Origin: Pyropia haitanensis
Lineage: Eukaryota > Rhodophyta > Bangiophyceae > Bangiales > Bangiaceae
Length of the DNA: 64,000 bases
Direction of reading: 5' to 3'
Assembly: GCA_008729055.1 (NCBI GenBank)
Contig: SDUX01000006.1
Location: 3,026,842 to 3,090,841 of the forward strand
Shown here piece by piece: positions 45,064 to 55,267 of the stretch (position 1 is the first letter of the stretch; every line of letters begins with the position of its first letter). The notes below the pieces were generated by a model that worked only from the letters and a program-made list of their open reading frames with translations, was not told where the DNA came from and did no database searches. The translations under genes and the position numbers were made by a program.

Positions 45064-48000
45064 TGCCGCTGCCGCTGCCGCCGCCGCGAGCCCACCCCGC
45101 AGCGGCCGCCGCGGCGGCACGCGCCGGCCGCGCCGCCGCGCCGTCGCCGCCGCGGCACGCGCGCGCCGGCAAGGGGGCGCACCACGCCCGCGGTGAAGGG
45201 TGCGGCACTCCCCCCAAGGCTCCCGCCCCCCCCCCCCCCCCTCCCCCTCCCCCCCACGCCCCAGCTGCCGCCAGCCGCTCCCGCTGCCCAAGCGGGCGCG
45301 CACACGACCAGCGCTGGGCAACCCCCCCCCACCCCCCCCCACCCAGCGCCCGCACCTCCCACCGGCAGCCGGCAGCCCGCAGCAGGCGGGCGGGGGGGCG
45401 CGGGAGAGGGTGGGGGAGCGCGGGAGCAAACAGAAAAAAAAACACGAGAAAAACAACAGCCGCAGGCTGGCAGCGGACGGTGGGGTAGACGGCGGCGGGG
45501 GCAGCGACAAGGGCAAGGACCGTCGGCGGCGGAGTGACAAGGGCGAGGGAACGGGGAGGGAGGGAGCGCGGAGGAGGGAGGAGGGGCGGGGGGATGGCGG
45601 CCGTAAGGACGAGGAGGGGCACGGAGGGGGGGGGGGGCGCCGGCGGCAGAGGGAGAGGGTGGGCGGAAGGGGCGGGCGCGGCGGAGCGACGGCTGGCGGG
45701 CGGAGGGGGGGGACGCGTCACGGGCGACGCTGAAGATGGAGGTGGTGGCGAGGGGGGGGGGGGGGGGGCCGACGCACACGCGCGGGCCGGGGCCAGCTCT
45801 CTATGCCGTCGGATGGTGCGCACCCAATCAGCACTAGGCCTCGATTTCGGAGCGTTGTTGTAGGGCCAATGGCAATCAAACGGTCTCATCACGCATACCA
45901 ATGGTATTCAAACGTTTGCTGCGACGTCGGCCACGTGTAGAGGCCCCACAAAAAGTCAATCTATGCCGTACGACGGGGCATTCGCCACCTGCCCGACGCC
46001 TTTTTGATCGCCCAGCTGCAGCGTCATTTGAGAGCTTCAGCAGGTACAGACCTCGTTAAGATCTCGTTATATGCTTGACACGTTTGCCACGTAGTCTCCG
46101 CATAACGAAATCTGGTAAGGAGAAAACCCTTATGTGGCCCCGCCTAACGAAGTGGATCTCGGTACGGGGAGGAGGACACGTGTTGTGCTGAGCAGCAATT
46201 GTCGGCTGCGAATGGCGCTGCGTCGCGCCCAATCCAGCGACGCGCGGTAGATCGAATTGGCGAGGTCCGACGAGACACAATCGCCTCACGCTGCCTCCTC
46301 CGCCAGTCTGCCCGCCCAACGCCTCCGCACCACGCCTGTCTCCGGCTGCAGGACCTGTCCTTCTTGACGACGCAATGCATCCCTCGGCGGGCGACCGATC
46401 TGGGGCGGCTCCCCTTCGGCAGGGACGCGCTGTTCGCTCCACGTTTCGTGTCAACTACATCCACGCAACGTGCAGTTTTCCATAACGAGATCTGGTACCT
46501 GCTGAAGGTCCCGCAGCCTCAGTTCTGGTAAGAAAACTCTGCTGCCCCGCTACCGAGAAATTATCGAGCTCTCTTCCCAGATCCTTCCTGCTGAAGCTCT
46601 CTATTAGACAATGCCTCGTGCTCCAATCCGGCTGGCAGGTTTGGCAATGCAACCGTAAACTTTGGAGCGACACTCCGGACACGTGCTTGACTCTGAGTGG
46701 CTGGCGCTTAAATTTGTGCCGCGGGTATGAACAGGCACCACAGCGGTTCTCTTCATAAACTGTGGCAGCGCCCAAGAAGAGGGGAGTTGATTGCAATATG
46801 TGTGTGTGCGATCTTCGAGGTGTGGTGCACGCACCACGGCTCCACCTGGCAGCGACGCGGAATCGCGATGTTGCCTCTTTGCTGGGCGCAGAACTCTCGA
46901 AAAGAGCTCAAGTCCCACTCTTTGCGCGACCATGACCGCTCATGCGGCGCAGCCATTGGTCAAAGACTCATCATCTGCGGCATCTCATTGGTCACTAAAT
47001 GTTTGCTCTTGTTGCCGTCGTGATGAGACAGAACTTGGGAAACTGCAATAGTTTCCACCTTACTACGAGACTGGATTCACAAACGGTCGGCAGCTGGCTG
47101 GATTTCCGTGCAAGGTTTTTCACTCGATTCATAGAATTACAAGCGCTTCTTTGCAAGACAGAGCCGGACAAGCACGGAGGGAGGGATGACGGGTGCACCA
47201 CAGCACGCTCTGGGTAGCCCGGCTTCGTCACCCCCTCTCAGCGAACCCGCGAAGTAGGTTCTGAGGTCGACTGCTCTGGCGGCGCACGCCGTGGCAACCT
47301 GTAACCGTGGCGGACGCGAGACGGCGGCGGCGCCCGCGGCAGTGCCGGCGGAGGCGGCACGCAACGCTGATGGCTCGACCATCTACAGTGGCTCTGGCGG
47401 GGTCGTCCCGTCGAACCCCGGGGCAGTGGCGGTACCCTCCGCCGCACGCCCCACGCGACGGCCGTCCTAACAACCTGCGGTGACGGGGCCCCTCTCGCGC
47501 CCCCCCGCTGCGCCCCCTCTTGGCTCCCCCCTTTTCCGGCAGCGGACATCCCCCCCACCGCTGGCCGTACAGTCCGGCGCGTCGGTTGCGAGCCCCGTAG
47601 GTGCGGTAGCGGAGGCGGTGGGGTAAGAAGGGCATGGCGTCGGGTGGGGGGCGCGTTGGGTGGGGCAAGTGCTGAACAACTTGAAATTTGGCGGCACAAT
47701 GTGTACTTGGAATGTCGAGATTTTTCTCCGGCCAGATTTTCACGCGTCCGCCGCCTCGCCCGTTCGGGCCGGTACGTGGCAGGATACACCGTGTCCCCCG
47801 CGACATCGCGGAGCGTTCCGCGAGCGCCTGACACAGCCACCTCGATCAGTGAGACCACAGGCACGCTACGCTCCTCTCTCTTCGAGGACATCCTCGTACA
47901 CATCCATACGTTCACCCCATTTTGCGGAGCCGTCATGGTTGTCCAGCATGTGCGCACTTGGGAATGGTTGAGAACAGGGTGGCAGCTGCACACGATCGCC

Positions 48001-48321
48001 CCTCGCGCCAGCGCCATGGACGCAGTGTCCAGACGGGGGTGACTCGGCGGCACGGCGGCACGGCCAGCCTGTCGGCAACGGGCACAGCAGGTTCCCGTGG
48101 CCTTATCGGTGGCGCCGTGCTCGTCCGTGCTTTCGCCGAGCGCGACGTCCCGTCAAGGTGCAGCACCCACGCCTGGCTTGCCGTCCGACGTTGGCCTCCT
48201 CAGCCCGCTTTCCACTCCCCCCAAGTCGTCACGACGCCACTCGCGTCATCTGAGGTGTCCGTCTCAGGCGGCGTTCCCCCCACCCCGCTCGGAGTCCTTC
48301 CTTCCGTCGCTGTCTTTTGCA
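44918..48321. promoter_or_regulatory. 3.4-kb divergent intergenic region, kinase (-) / expansin-CBM1 (+)
   Basis: The part to about 45800 is extreme GC with G and C runs (probably kinase promoter and leader). 45800-48250 is a large low-GC island, the longest in the window. It contains the inverted-repeat structure at 46030-46601 but no recognisable gene; open frames there (for example minus 48053-47238) have no domain features. 48250-48321 is the leader of the expansin gene. Confidence 0.4.
46030..46601. mobile_element. Possible MITE-like remnant with 15-base inverted repeats
   Basis: GAGAGCTTCAGCAGG at 46030-46044 is the exact reverse complement of 46587-46601. A second overlapping pair, CTTCAGCAGGTAC at 46035-46047, matches 46495-46507 in inverted orientation. 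Internally CATAACGA(A/G)ATCTGGTA occurs at 46101-46117 and 46481-46497 in direct orientation, with a partial inverted copy near 46059-46072. The ~570-base size and non-coding interior suit a miniature element, but no target-site duplication is clear. Confidence 0.35.
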
Positions 48322-49322
48322 ATGGCGCTTTCCCGTCGGCCGCGCGGTCGCGCAGCCACCACCACCATCCTGGCAGCTGCAGCCGCCGCGGTGACCGCCG
48401 CGGCGTCCTCCCTCCCCACCGCCGCCGCCTTTTTCGGCACCCGCCACGCCGGTGACGGCACCTACTACGGGCGCACCAACCAAGGCCACTGCAGCCTCAC
48501 CCCCCGCCCCGCCCAGTACGCGGGCATGACGGGCGTCGCGGTATCCACAGCCACATACGCGGGGTCCTCTCTGTGTGGCGCGTGCATCCGCCTGACCGGC
48601 TCTGGCCGCGGGTCGGGCGCCAACCCCATCACCGGCACCCGCCTGGCGTACGTAATGGACGAGTGCCCGTCGTGTGGCGGGCGTGGGGACGTGGACCTGG
48701 CCGCCCCCGGCGACGGCCGCTGGGCGGTCTCGTGGAGCATCGTGCCATGCCCAACGCCCGGCCGCCGCGCGGGGTTCCTCCTCCAAGGCAGCAACCGCTA
48801 CTACGTCAAGGTGCAGGTACGCAACACCGCCGCGCCCGCCGCGTCGGTGACGGTCAATGGTGTGCGGGCGGCGCGGGTGGTGGACAACTTTTGGGTGGCG
48901 CGGTCGGCTGGCGGGTTCCGGCTGCCCCTCCGCGTGGCGGGCGTGACCGCCGCGGGCGGCCGATTTTCGGGGTCCCTGCCGTCCATCATCAATGACCGGG
49001 AGCTGGGGGGGGATCCGCTCGGCGGTGGTGGGGGGGGGGGGGGTGGGCGGGGGGCCATCGCGGGTCGGACCCCCGCCCACCGCCCGCCCCCACGCCGCCG
49101 TCGCCGCCGCGCCGTGGCGGTGGGGGCGGCGGTGGTGGCGGCGGCGACGGTGGGGGCGGCCGCGGCGGCGGTCGCGGCGGCAGCGGCGGCGGCGGCTGCG
49201 CGGCGCTGTGGGGCCAGTGTGGCGGCAGCGACTGGGGCGGCGCCCACTGCTGCCGCGCCGGGGCGGTGTGCCGCGCGAGTGGCGAGTGGTACTCGCAGTG
49301 TCAGCCACGGGGCGGACGGTAA
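48322..49322 (+). CDS. Secreted expansin-like protein with C-terminal CBM1 cellulose-binding module
   Basis: Expansin-like proteins loosen polysaccharide networks without hydrolysis. A signal peptide (residues 1 to ~36: Arg-rich start, Ala/Val/Thr core ending TAAA) leads into a double-psi beta-barrel domain: [60 protein letters not shown]. The second domain looks like expansin D2 ([31 protein letters not shown]). After a Pro/Gly linker comes a CBM1: [19 protein letters not shown]...[11 protein letters not shown], with the four Cys and three aromatics of the fungal-type fold; stop TAA at 49320. A G14 run (49030-49043) shifts the frame between D2 and CBM1. Linkage of the two parts is inferred from the continuous Gly linker and the shared direction. 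CBM1 modules are known in the Porphyra polysaccharide-binding protein. Confidence 0.78.
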
Positions 49323-50893
49323 ACATGGAAGGGGGGGGGAAGGCGGGGGAGAGATGGGCGAGGGGCAGGCGCGTCGAGGGGGGGGGGGGGGTTCCGTGGG
49401 AAACGGCAGAGGGGGCGGGGGAGGGCGGGGGTACTTGGCGTACCAACGTGAGCGGGCGGCCACGGTCGGGCGGGGACGGGGGCCACGTGACCCCCCGCGG
49501 GCTGGAATGGAAAAAAAAACCAGCGCGCTGCCGGCGCGGCGGCGCGGGGCCGCTCGTGCACCCGGTCGAGGGGCCAGCACGGCCGCCGCACTGGGGCCAC
49601 GCGCTCCTCCCGCGTGTGCCGCTGGTGGTGGCGTGGGATGGGGGAGCGGGGAAAGAGCGGGGGGAGAGGAGGAGAGGGAGTGCGCAGATGTACCGGTCGG
49701 GGGGCGATGGTGGCGGTGGCGACGGTGGCGGTGGCGGCGGTGGCGGTCGTCGCAGTAATGGCGTTCGCGCTGGCACTGTCGTGGCCGGCAGGTCCACGGC
49801 ACGCCCGCGGTCTCGGTGGAATTCCAGTTGCCCCCGTGATCCGCCGCCCCATGACCGCGCGCTGGCGTTGGCGGTCCGTTGCGCTTTTCCGCCCACACAC
49901 CCCCCCACCTCCCTCTCACCCAATGTCCTGCACCTCTACGCCGCCCACCCTCACCCACTCCCGCCATCCCACCCCCCAACCTCCCTTCGACCCCCCTTTC
50001 ACACCACCTCCGCGCGCCAGCATGAAGCAGCAAATTCCGCCCCCCCCCCTCCTCGCCCCTTCCCCTCCCCCGCCATCCCCCGCTCTCCCCTCCCCACCCT
50101 CACCCCGGCCGCCACCACGCGTCGGCCGCCCACGTCGGGCGTCACCGTCGCGGGGCTTCATCGCCAAGGGCAGAGCGGCGGCGGGTCGAATTCGGGCTTC
50201 CCCCCCCCGTTCGTTCCCTTTGGGCGGTGCGCGGTGCGCGTGGCGTTTGGCTCGTGGCGGCTGGGTGAGCTGCTGCCGCCGCCCGCGGGTCAAGCCGCCG
50301 GGCCACGGTGCCCCTGCTACCAGGCAGTCGGGGAGGACCGCGTGACAGGGGAGGGCGTAGATATCGTGGTCGAACCGGCGGGCGGTGGCTCGCCCAGACG
50401 GCCGCCATCACGTGCGGGTGGCCGCGCAACCCCGCCGCCGACCGCCACTGCCGCTGCCACCGCGACGGCCGCGGCGGCTGCGCGTCCCCGAGCGGGATGC
50501 GGCGGCCGCCCGTGCCTCCGCCGTGAATGTGGCGGCGTGCCGTTGCCTTGCCGCCGGCTGCGGTTATATTACGCCGCCGCCCGGTGGAGACAGGCGGACC
50601 ATCCGTTGCCCGGCGTGTGTGGTGCGGCCGACGCGGCAGCGGCGGTGGTGGCGGCGGTGACTTCTCCGTCTTGTGACGACTGCCTGGCCCCCTCTCCCCT
50701 CCCCGCCCCCGCACCTTACCCCCCTCCCTCCTCCTCCTCGATCATCTCAGCCGCGTCGGCCAGCCGCGCGGCCCCACCGCCCCCGGCTTGGCGGACGGGT
50801 GGGACGCTGCGGTCACCGCACCCGCCGCCGCGTAGCGTGGGCGGCCTGACGGGGATGCGGTGGGTCGGCAGGCCGCGGGCGGCGGCGGCGGTG
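49323..50893. promoter_or_regulatory. Intergenic between expansin-CBM1 and FG-GAP genes
   Basis: About 1.6 kb between two secreted-protein genes on the same strand. G-rich at 49330-49760, CT-rich with C runs at 49900-50110, and mixed GC up to the next start. A TTATATTA element lies near 50564-50571, about 330 bases before the FG-GAP start, and could be a TATA box. No other gene recognised. Confidence 0.35.
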
Positions 50894-52453
50894 ATGTCAA
50901 TGGCGCCGCCGCCGCTGCCGCCACGCCACCGCCGGCGCTGTGCCGGCGCTGCCCGTACGGTGGTCACCGCCGCGGTCACGGTTGCGGCGATGGGGGTGGT
51001 GGGGGTGGCGTTGGCGGCGGCTGCCGCCCCAGCCGCCGCCGCTGCCGCCGCTGCCGCCGCTGCCGCCGCTGGGGAGGTCCCCCGGCCGGACGGGCTGCTG
51101 ACGGCGGAGTTTCTCGAGTGGACAGCGACGCGCCCCGCACTCGCGGCGGCGGTGGACGTGTTCATCAACGCCCTCCCCGACCGTCGTGAATTTGCCGTCG
51201 GGGACGCCAGCGGTGGCGGCGGCGGTGGCGGTAGCGGCAGCGGCGACGGCGGCAGCGTTCGAGCCGACGACGCCGACGGTGGTGGGGTGCACCTGGCAGG
51301 CACGTTGCGCCGCTCGGACGTGCCGCCCGTGACGGCCTCTGGCGTCGGCGACCTCAACGGCGACGGCACGGGCGACCGGCTGTGGGGCGACGGCACCCAC
51401 AATGCCCTCGAGGTGGGCTACTCCCCCCGCGACGGGCCGTCGGGCACTGTGTACACGACGGCCGTCGACGTGTCGCCGCTGCGCCTGGCCGACGGCGACG
51501 CGTTTGGCAGCGCCATGGGGGGCATGCCGGGGCCGCTCGCGCTGGTGGGCGCGCCGGGTGCCGGCGGCGGCGACGGCGCCCTGCACCTACTGTCGCTGGG
51601 CCGCGTGGCGGCGGCGGCGGACACGTCGCCGGCGGCCTACCCAACGTGGGAGATCCGCCAGGCGGGGGTGCTCCGCCCTGGGGAGGGCGTGTGGGGCGCC
51701 GTGCTGCCGGCGGGCATGGGCTTTGGCGCGCTCGTGTCGGTGATGGACGACGCGGAGGTGGGCGACGCGGGGGCGGAGCTGGACGTCCTCGTCGGGGATA
51801 CGGAGCAGCGCGTGTATGGGGTGGCCATTGGCCACGGCATGACCATCGACCGGGTCGTCCGCATCCGCAAGGCGCCGTCGTCCGAGTCACCCGAGGCGCG
51901 GGACGCCGCGGGCGAGTCAGCCGCGGCGTCGCCGTCGCCGTCACCGCCGCAGTCGGCTGCGCCGCCGGCCAGTCCAACGCCTGGGGTAGCAAGCCCGTCA
52001 CCGTCCCCGTCTCCGACGGCAACGGCGTCTGCGACGCCCAGCTGGAGTCCCGCCGCCTCTGCGACGCCGACCCCCCGCCCCGCCTGCCTCTACACCCCCT
52101 CCCATTGCGACTGCGCGCCTGTTTCGGCGGTGACGCCCGCGCCCGCGCCGGGTCACTGCCTGACGCCTATCGACGGGGACACCCCCGACGGCCCGGCGCC
52201 TCGCCGCTGCCGCCGCCGCGCGTGCACCGGCGAGTGGACGTGCTACTGCCCTGGCGGCGACGGCGCCATGCCTGAGACGGGCGTGTGCGAGGTGACCCGC
52301 GAGCGGCGGCGCGTCTTCGTGGCGTCCTCGTCGGGCGGCGGCGGGGGGGGAGCTGGCCGCCGCCGGCTGCTGGGGGCGGGGGAGGGGGAGGAGGACACTG
52401 TTTCGTGCGCCGCGACGTACAAGCTGGTGACGGTGGTGCACCCGCCCAAGTGA
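50894..52453 (+). CDS. Secreted FG-GAP (integrin-alpha-like beta-propeller) protein with Ser/Pro linker and Cys-rich domain
   Basis: 519 residues from the chosen start (MSMAPPPLPP); ATGs at 50855 and 50900 are alternatives. A signal peptide (Arg-rich stretch, then VVTAAVTVAAMGVVGVALAA) is followed by FG-GAP-like blades: GVGDLNGDGTGDRLWGDG, with the DxNxDGxxD calcium loop; FGSAMGGMPGPLALVGAPGAG; and MGFGALVSVMDDAEVG...LDVLVGD. Next is a Ser/Pro/Thr-rich, probably glycosylated linker (PSPSPSPTATASATP). A Cys-rich module follows (CLYTPSHCDCAPV, GHCLTPIDGD, RRACTGEWTCYCPGG), then a basic Gly end. The protein probably faces the cell wall. It lies downstream of the expansin-CBM1 gene on the same strand, 1.6 kb apart, so not an operon. 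FG-GAP assignment rests on three weak repeats; the number of blades is unknown. Confidence 0.6.
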   Translation: MSMAPPPLPPRHRRRCAGAARTVVTAAVTVAAMGVVGVALAAAAAPAAAAAAAAAAAAAGEVPRPDGLLTAEFLEWTATRPALAAAVDVFINALPDRREFAVGDASGGGGGGGSGSGDGGSVRADDADGGGVHLAGTLRRSDVPPVTASGVGDLNGDGTGDRLWGDGTHNALEVGYSPRDGPSGTVYTTAVDVSPLRLADGDAFGSAMGGMPGPLALVGAPGAGGGDGALHLLSLGRVAAAADTSPAAYPTWEIRQAGVLRPGEGVWGAVLPAGMGFGALVSVMDDAEVGDAGAELDVLVGDTEQRVYGVAIGHGMTIDRVVRIRKAPSSESPEARDAAGESAAASPSPSPPQSAAPPASPTPGVASPSPSPSPTATASATPSWSPAASATPTPRPACLYTPSHCDCAPVSAVTPAPAPGHCLTPIDGDTPDGPAPRRCRRRACTGEWTCYCPGGDGAMPETGVCEVTRERRRVFVASSSGGGGGGAGRRRLLGAGEGEEDTVSCAATYKLVTVVHPPK

Positions 52454-53371
52454 GAGGCAGCAGAGCAGACGGAGGGGGAGGGGGGGGGGGGGTGGTGGGG
52501 GGGAAGAGCGAAGTGGGGAGCGGCTCTCCATCCGCGTCGGAGCCATGTGCAGAACCGAACCTGCATTCATCAAGCCCACTGCGCAGCGTCGCGGGTGTTG
52601 ACGGGCGCACAGGGGAAGAAGGCGCCGCTGACACAGTTGGGCGGGAAGAAACAGTGGGAACAGACAGAGTGCTTGTCCCTCATGGCCAGACATGTGCCAG
52701 AGTGCGGGGAGCATGCCCACCGCCGGCCTGCCGGCCGCGGCACCTACCGCTGTTGCACTGCCCTATCAAGTGAGGGCTTGCCGGCATCGCGCCCTGCTAT
52801 TGGAACCCGCGCTGTCGCGATGCGAACGGACCGAAAAGAAGAGCAGGGGCGGGCCGCACGCGCCACGCAAGAAGACCTCAGGCAGCAACGATACAGTTCT
52901 GGATGCCCGCGGCAGGCGACCGCGACGGAGAACTAGAGGAACAGGTGACGAGGGACAGAACCCAACGCACGAACGACACTGTCGTTACGACCGAGAGCGA
53001 GGCAGGGGCATCAAGGTTCGTTGTATCTGTTGTGTACAACGACCTCTTTGATCTGATTGGTTCATGTGTACCGTAATTGATCTCTGTTTCCGCGCCCCCC
53101 ACCATGACACAACTCCGCGAATTCTTCCACAGACGGCTGAATCGATCGTTTGGACACCACGTTGCTGTCCGTCCTGCTGTCTTCGCCACTGTCGACTGCC
53201 CCGCTTGGACCCATCGCGCTTTGGCCGGCAGCCACCCCGCTGCTCTCACCGTGCCCGCGCCTGGCGGCATCGACATCCTCTTTGTGCTGCCCGCACCCTG
53301 CTGCTGCCGCCTCCGCAGAGGTCCTTCAATCTTCCAGCTACCTCTGTACCTGTTCCTACTATCCCGTGGTC
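52454..53371. promoter_or_regulatory. Intergenic before proteasome beta5 gene
   Basis: 3' flank of the FG-GAP gene (G-rich at 52480-52520), then a lower-GC stretch to the proteasome start, presumed to hold its promoter. Frames at 52547-52936 and 53077-53433 lack recognisable features. No RNA gene seen. Confidence 0.4.
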
Positions 53372-54912
53372 ATGGCGTCTGGCCCGAGCTTGGACTTCCT
53401 GTCCAGCCACTTTTCCCTGTCGCGCGTCGATGACGCGCGGCTGACGCCGCTGCAGGAGGGCACCACCTCGGCGATTGCGCTGCCGTTGGTGGACCAGGTA
53501 CGATACGCGGGCGGTGGTCTGGTTTCTTGGATGGGGCTTGCGGCGCGTCTTGCCGAGTGCATGGCACTGGGCGGGGCTGGGCGAGCTGGGTGTGAGCAGC
53601 GTCCGGGGAGGTCTGTTGATGCCTCGGTCGGTGCCACTACGCGTGGCAGGCGGGACTAGTGATCTGGTTGCCGAACGGAGTGGGCGGCACTTTTGGTGGC
53701 TCTGCAGGCGCAGGACCTGCGGGGAAAGTCCGCTGCTGGGTGCCAGCGGCGGCATGCGGTGGGTGCGCGGCGGCGCCTGTCAGGACGGGTAGCAAGCGGG
53801 GGTCCAGAAGGGGACGAAGAACGTCGAATGGAGTCTGGCTGGCTGAAGCCTGTCCTGTGCATGCCCGTCCTCCATCGGGCCTGCGATCGCGGGCCTGTGG
53901 CGTTTGGGCTGTGGTGCGCCGAGTCTGGTGGTAGCACTGCCAGGCTGGGATTGGTGGCATCGTCGCGCTTGCGTCTGGTCGGCTTCATTCGGCGCAGCCT
54001 CTGACATCACGACATTGGTCTTTGTATCTCTGTACGCCTGTATCTTTTCTTGCTGCCACGCGCTTCCAGCCCGCCAATTTCCTCCGCGATGCTTTTGCAG
54101 GTGCGTCGGAGAAGGACCGTCTCCACTTTGCGCACGGCACTACTACCCTGGCGTTTGTCTTCCAAGGTGGCATCATTGCCGCCGTTGATTCGCGGGCGTC
54201 CATGGGCCAGTACGTTGGCTCGGGGACGGTCAAGAAGATCATTGAGATCAACCCGTACCTGCTGGGCACCATGGCCGGCGGCGCGGCCGACTGCTCGTTC
54301 TGGGAGCGCGACCTCGGCCGCCGGTGCCGGTTGTACCAGCTGCGGAACAAGCAGCGCATCAGTGTGGCGGCGGCGTCCAAGCTCCTGGCCAACACCGTCT
54401 ATGGCTACAAGGGGATGGGCCTGTCCATGGGCACCATGATCATGGGCTGGGACGTGTCTGGCCCGCACCTGCACTACGTGGACTCGGAGGGGACGCGGCT
54501 CAAGGGCAACAAGTTCTCGGTCGGCTCGGGCTCCACGTACGCGTATGGCGTGCTCGACGCGGGCTACTCGTGGGATATGAGCGTGGACGATGCCATCCAT
54601 TTGGCGCGGCGCTCCATCTACCACGCCACCCACCGTGACGCGGCCAGTGGTGGCGTCATCAACGTGTACCATGTGAAGGAGGAGGGCTGGGTCAAGATCT
54701 CTTCAGATGACATGATGATCATCCACGAGCAGGTCAAGGCGGAGAAGAAGGCGGTGGACGACGCGGCCGACGCCGCGGACGGCGCACCCGCGGCGGGTGC
54801 CGAGACGGTCGCGGCGGCGGGCTCGCCACCCGACCCGACGGCGGCACAGGACACTGGCGACGCGACGGCTGCGTCTCGTGGGGACGTGCCGCCACCGGCG
54901 TCGTCCACCTAG
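53372..54912 (+). CDS. PSMB5: 20S proteasome subunit beta type-5 (chymotrypsin-like), two exons
   Basis: Catalytic core subunit that cleaves after hydrophobic residues. Exon 1 is 53372-53497 (42 codons), donor GTACGA, intron 53498-54069, acceptor TTCCAG, exon 2 54070-54912; 322 residues. The propeptide ends LHFAHG, and autocleavage would expose Thr66 ([11 protein letters not shown]). Catalytic and pocket residues are present: Asp17 ([10 protein letters not shown], residue 82), Lys33 (TVKKI, residue 98), the MAGGAADC loop, and [12 protein letters not shown] around Gly128-Ser130. The body ends near [18 protein letters not shown]. About 60 extra residues follow ([16 protein letters not shown]..., acidic, Ala/Pro-rich), not usual for beta5. 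The gene is less GC-extreme than its neighbours. Stop TAG at 54910. Confidence 0.95.
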
Positions 54913-55267
54913 ACCTGCGGCGCGACCGTGGCGCGTTTTCCGGCACGTAGTCGTTTGGAGAGGGCCGACTCGTGGCGCGGCCCCGTGGGGTGCGTTGCCA
55001 CGGGGAACGGTGCCGTGTGGCGCGGTATGCCCGATGCGGCCGCGTCAGCGCCTCGAGCGGCAGTGCCGCTGGCAGTGCGCGGCCGCCAGGCCGACGCTGC
55101 GTTGGTGCGCTTATCGCGTTTTTTTTTGTGGGCCGACCGATGTAAAGGAGCCAGACGAGCCAAACGCGGGAGGCAGGAGAGGCGAGGACCGTGGCATGCC
55201 GACAGGAGACGCATCTTGGCGTGTGTACCCCCTGCTGGCTGCCGCCTCCCCCACCCACCCCCCTGTC
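54913..55267. other. Intergenic between convergent 3' ends
   Basis: Only 355 bases separate the proteasome stop (+) from the insertase stop (-). Contains a T9 run at 55120-55128. Nothing else recognised. Confidence 0.5.

Noticed and set aside
47238..48053. Minus-strand 271-codon frame upstream of the expansin gene
   Set aside because: No recognisable domain; composition shifts along its length with local GC, as in non-coding DNA.
48229..49923. 564-codon minus-strand open frame opposite the expansin-CBM1 gene
   Set aside because: Arg/Pro-rich shadow; the plus strand has a signal peptide, DPBB domain and CBM1.
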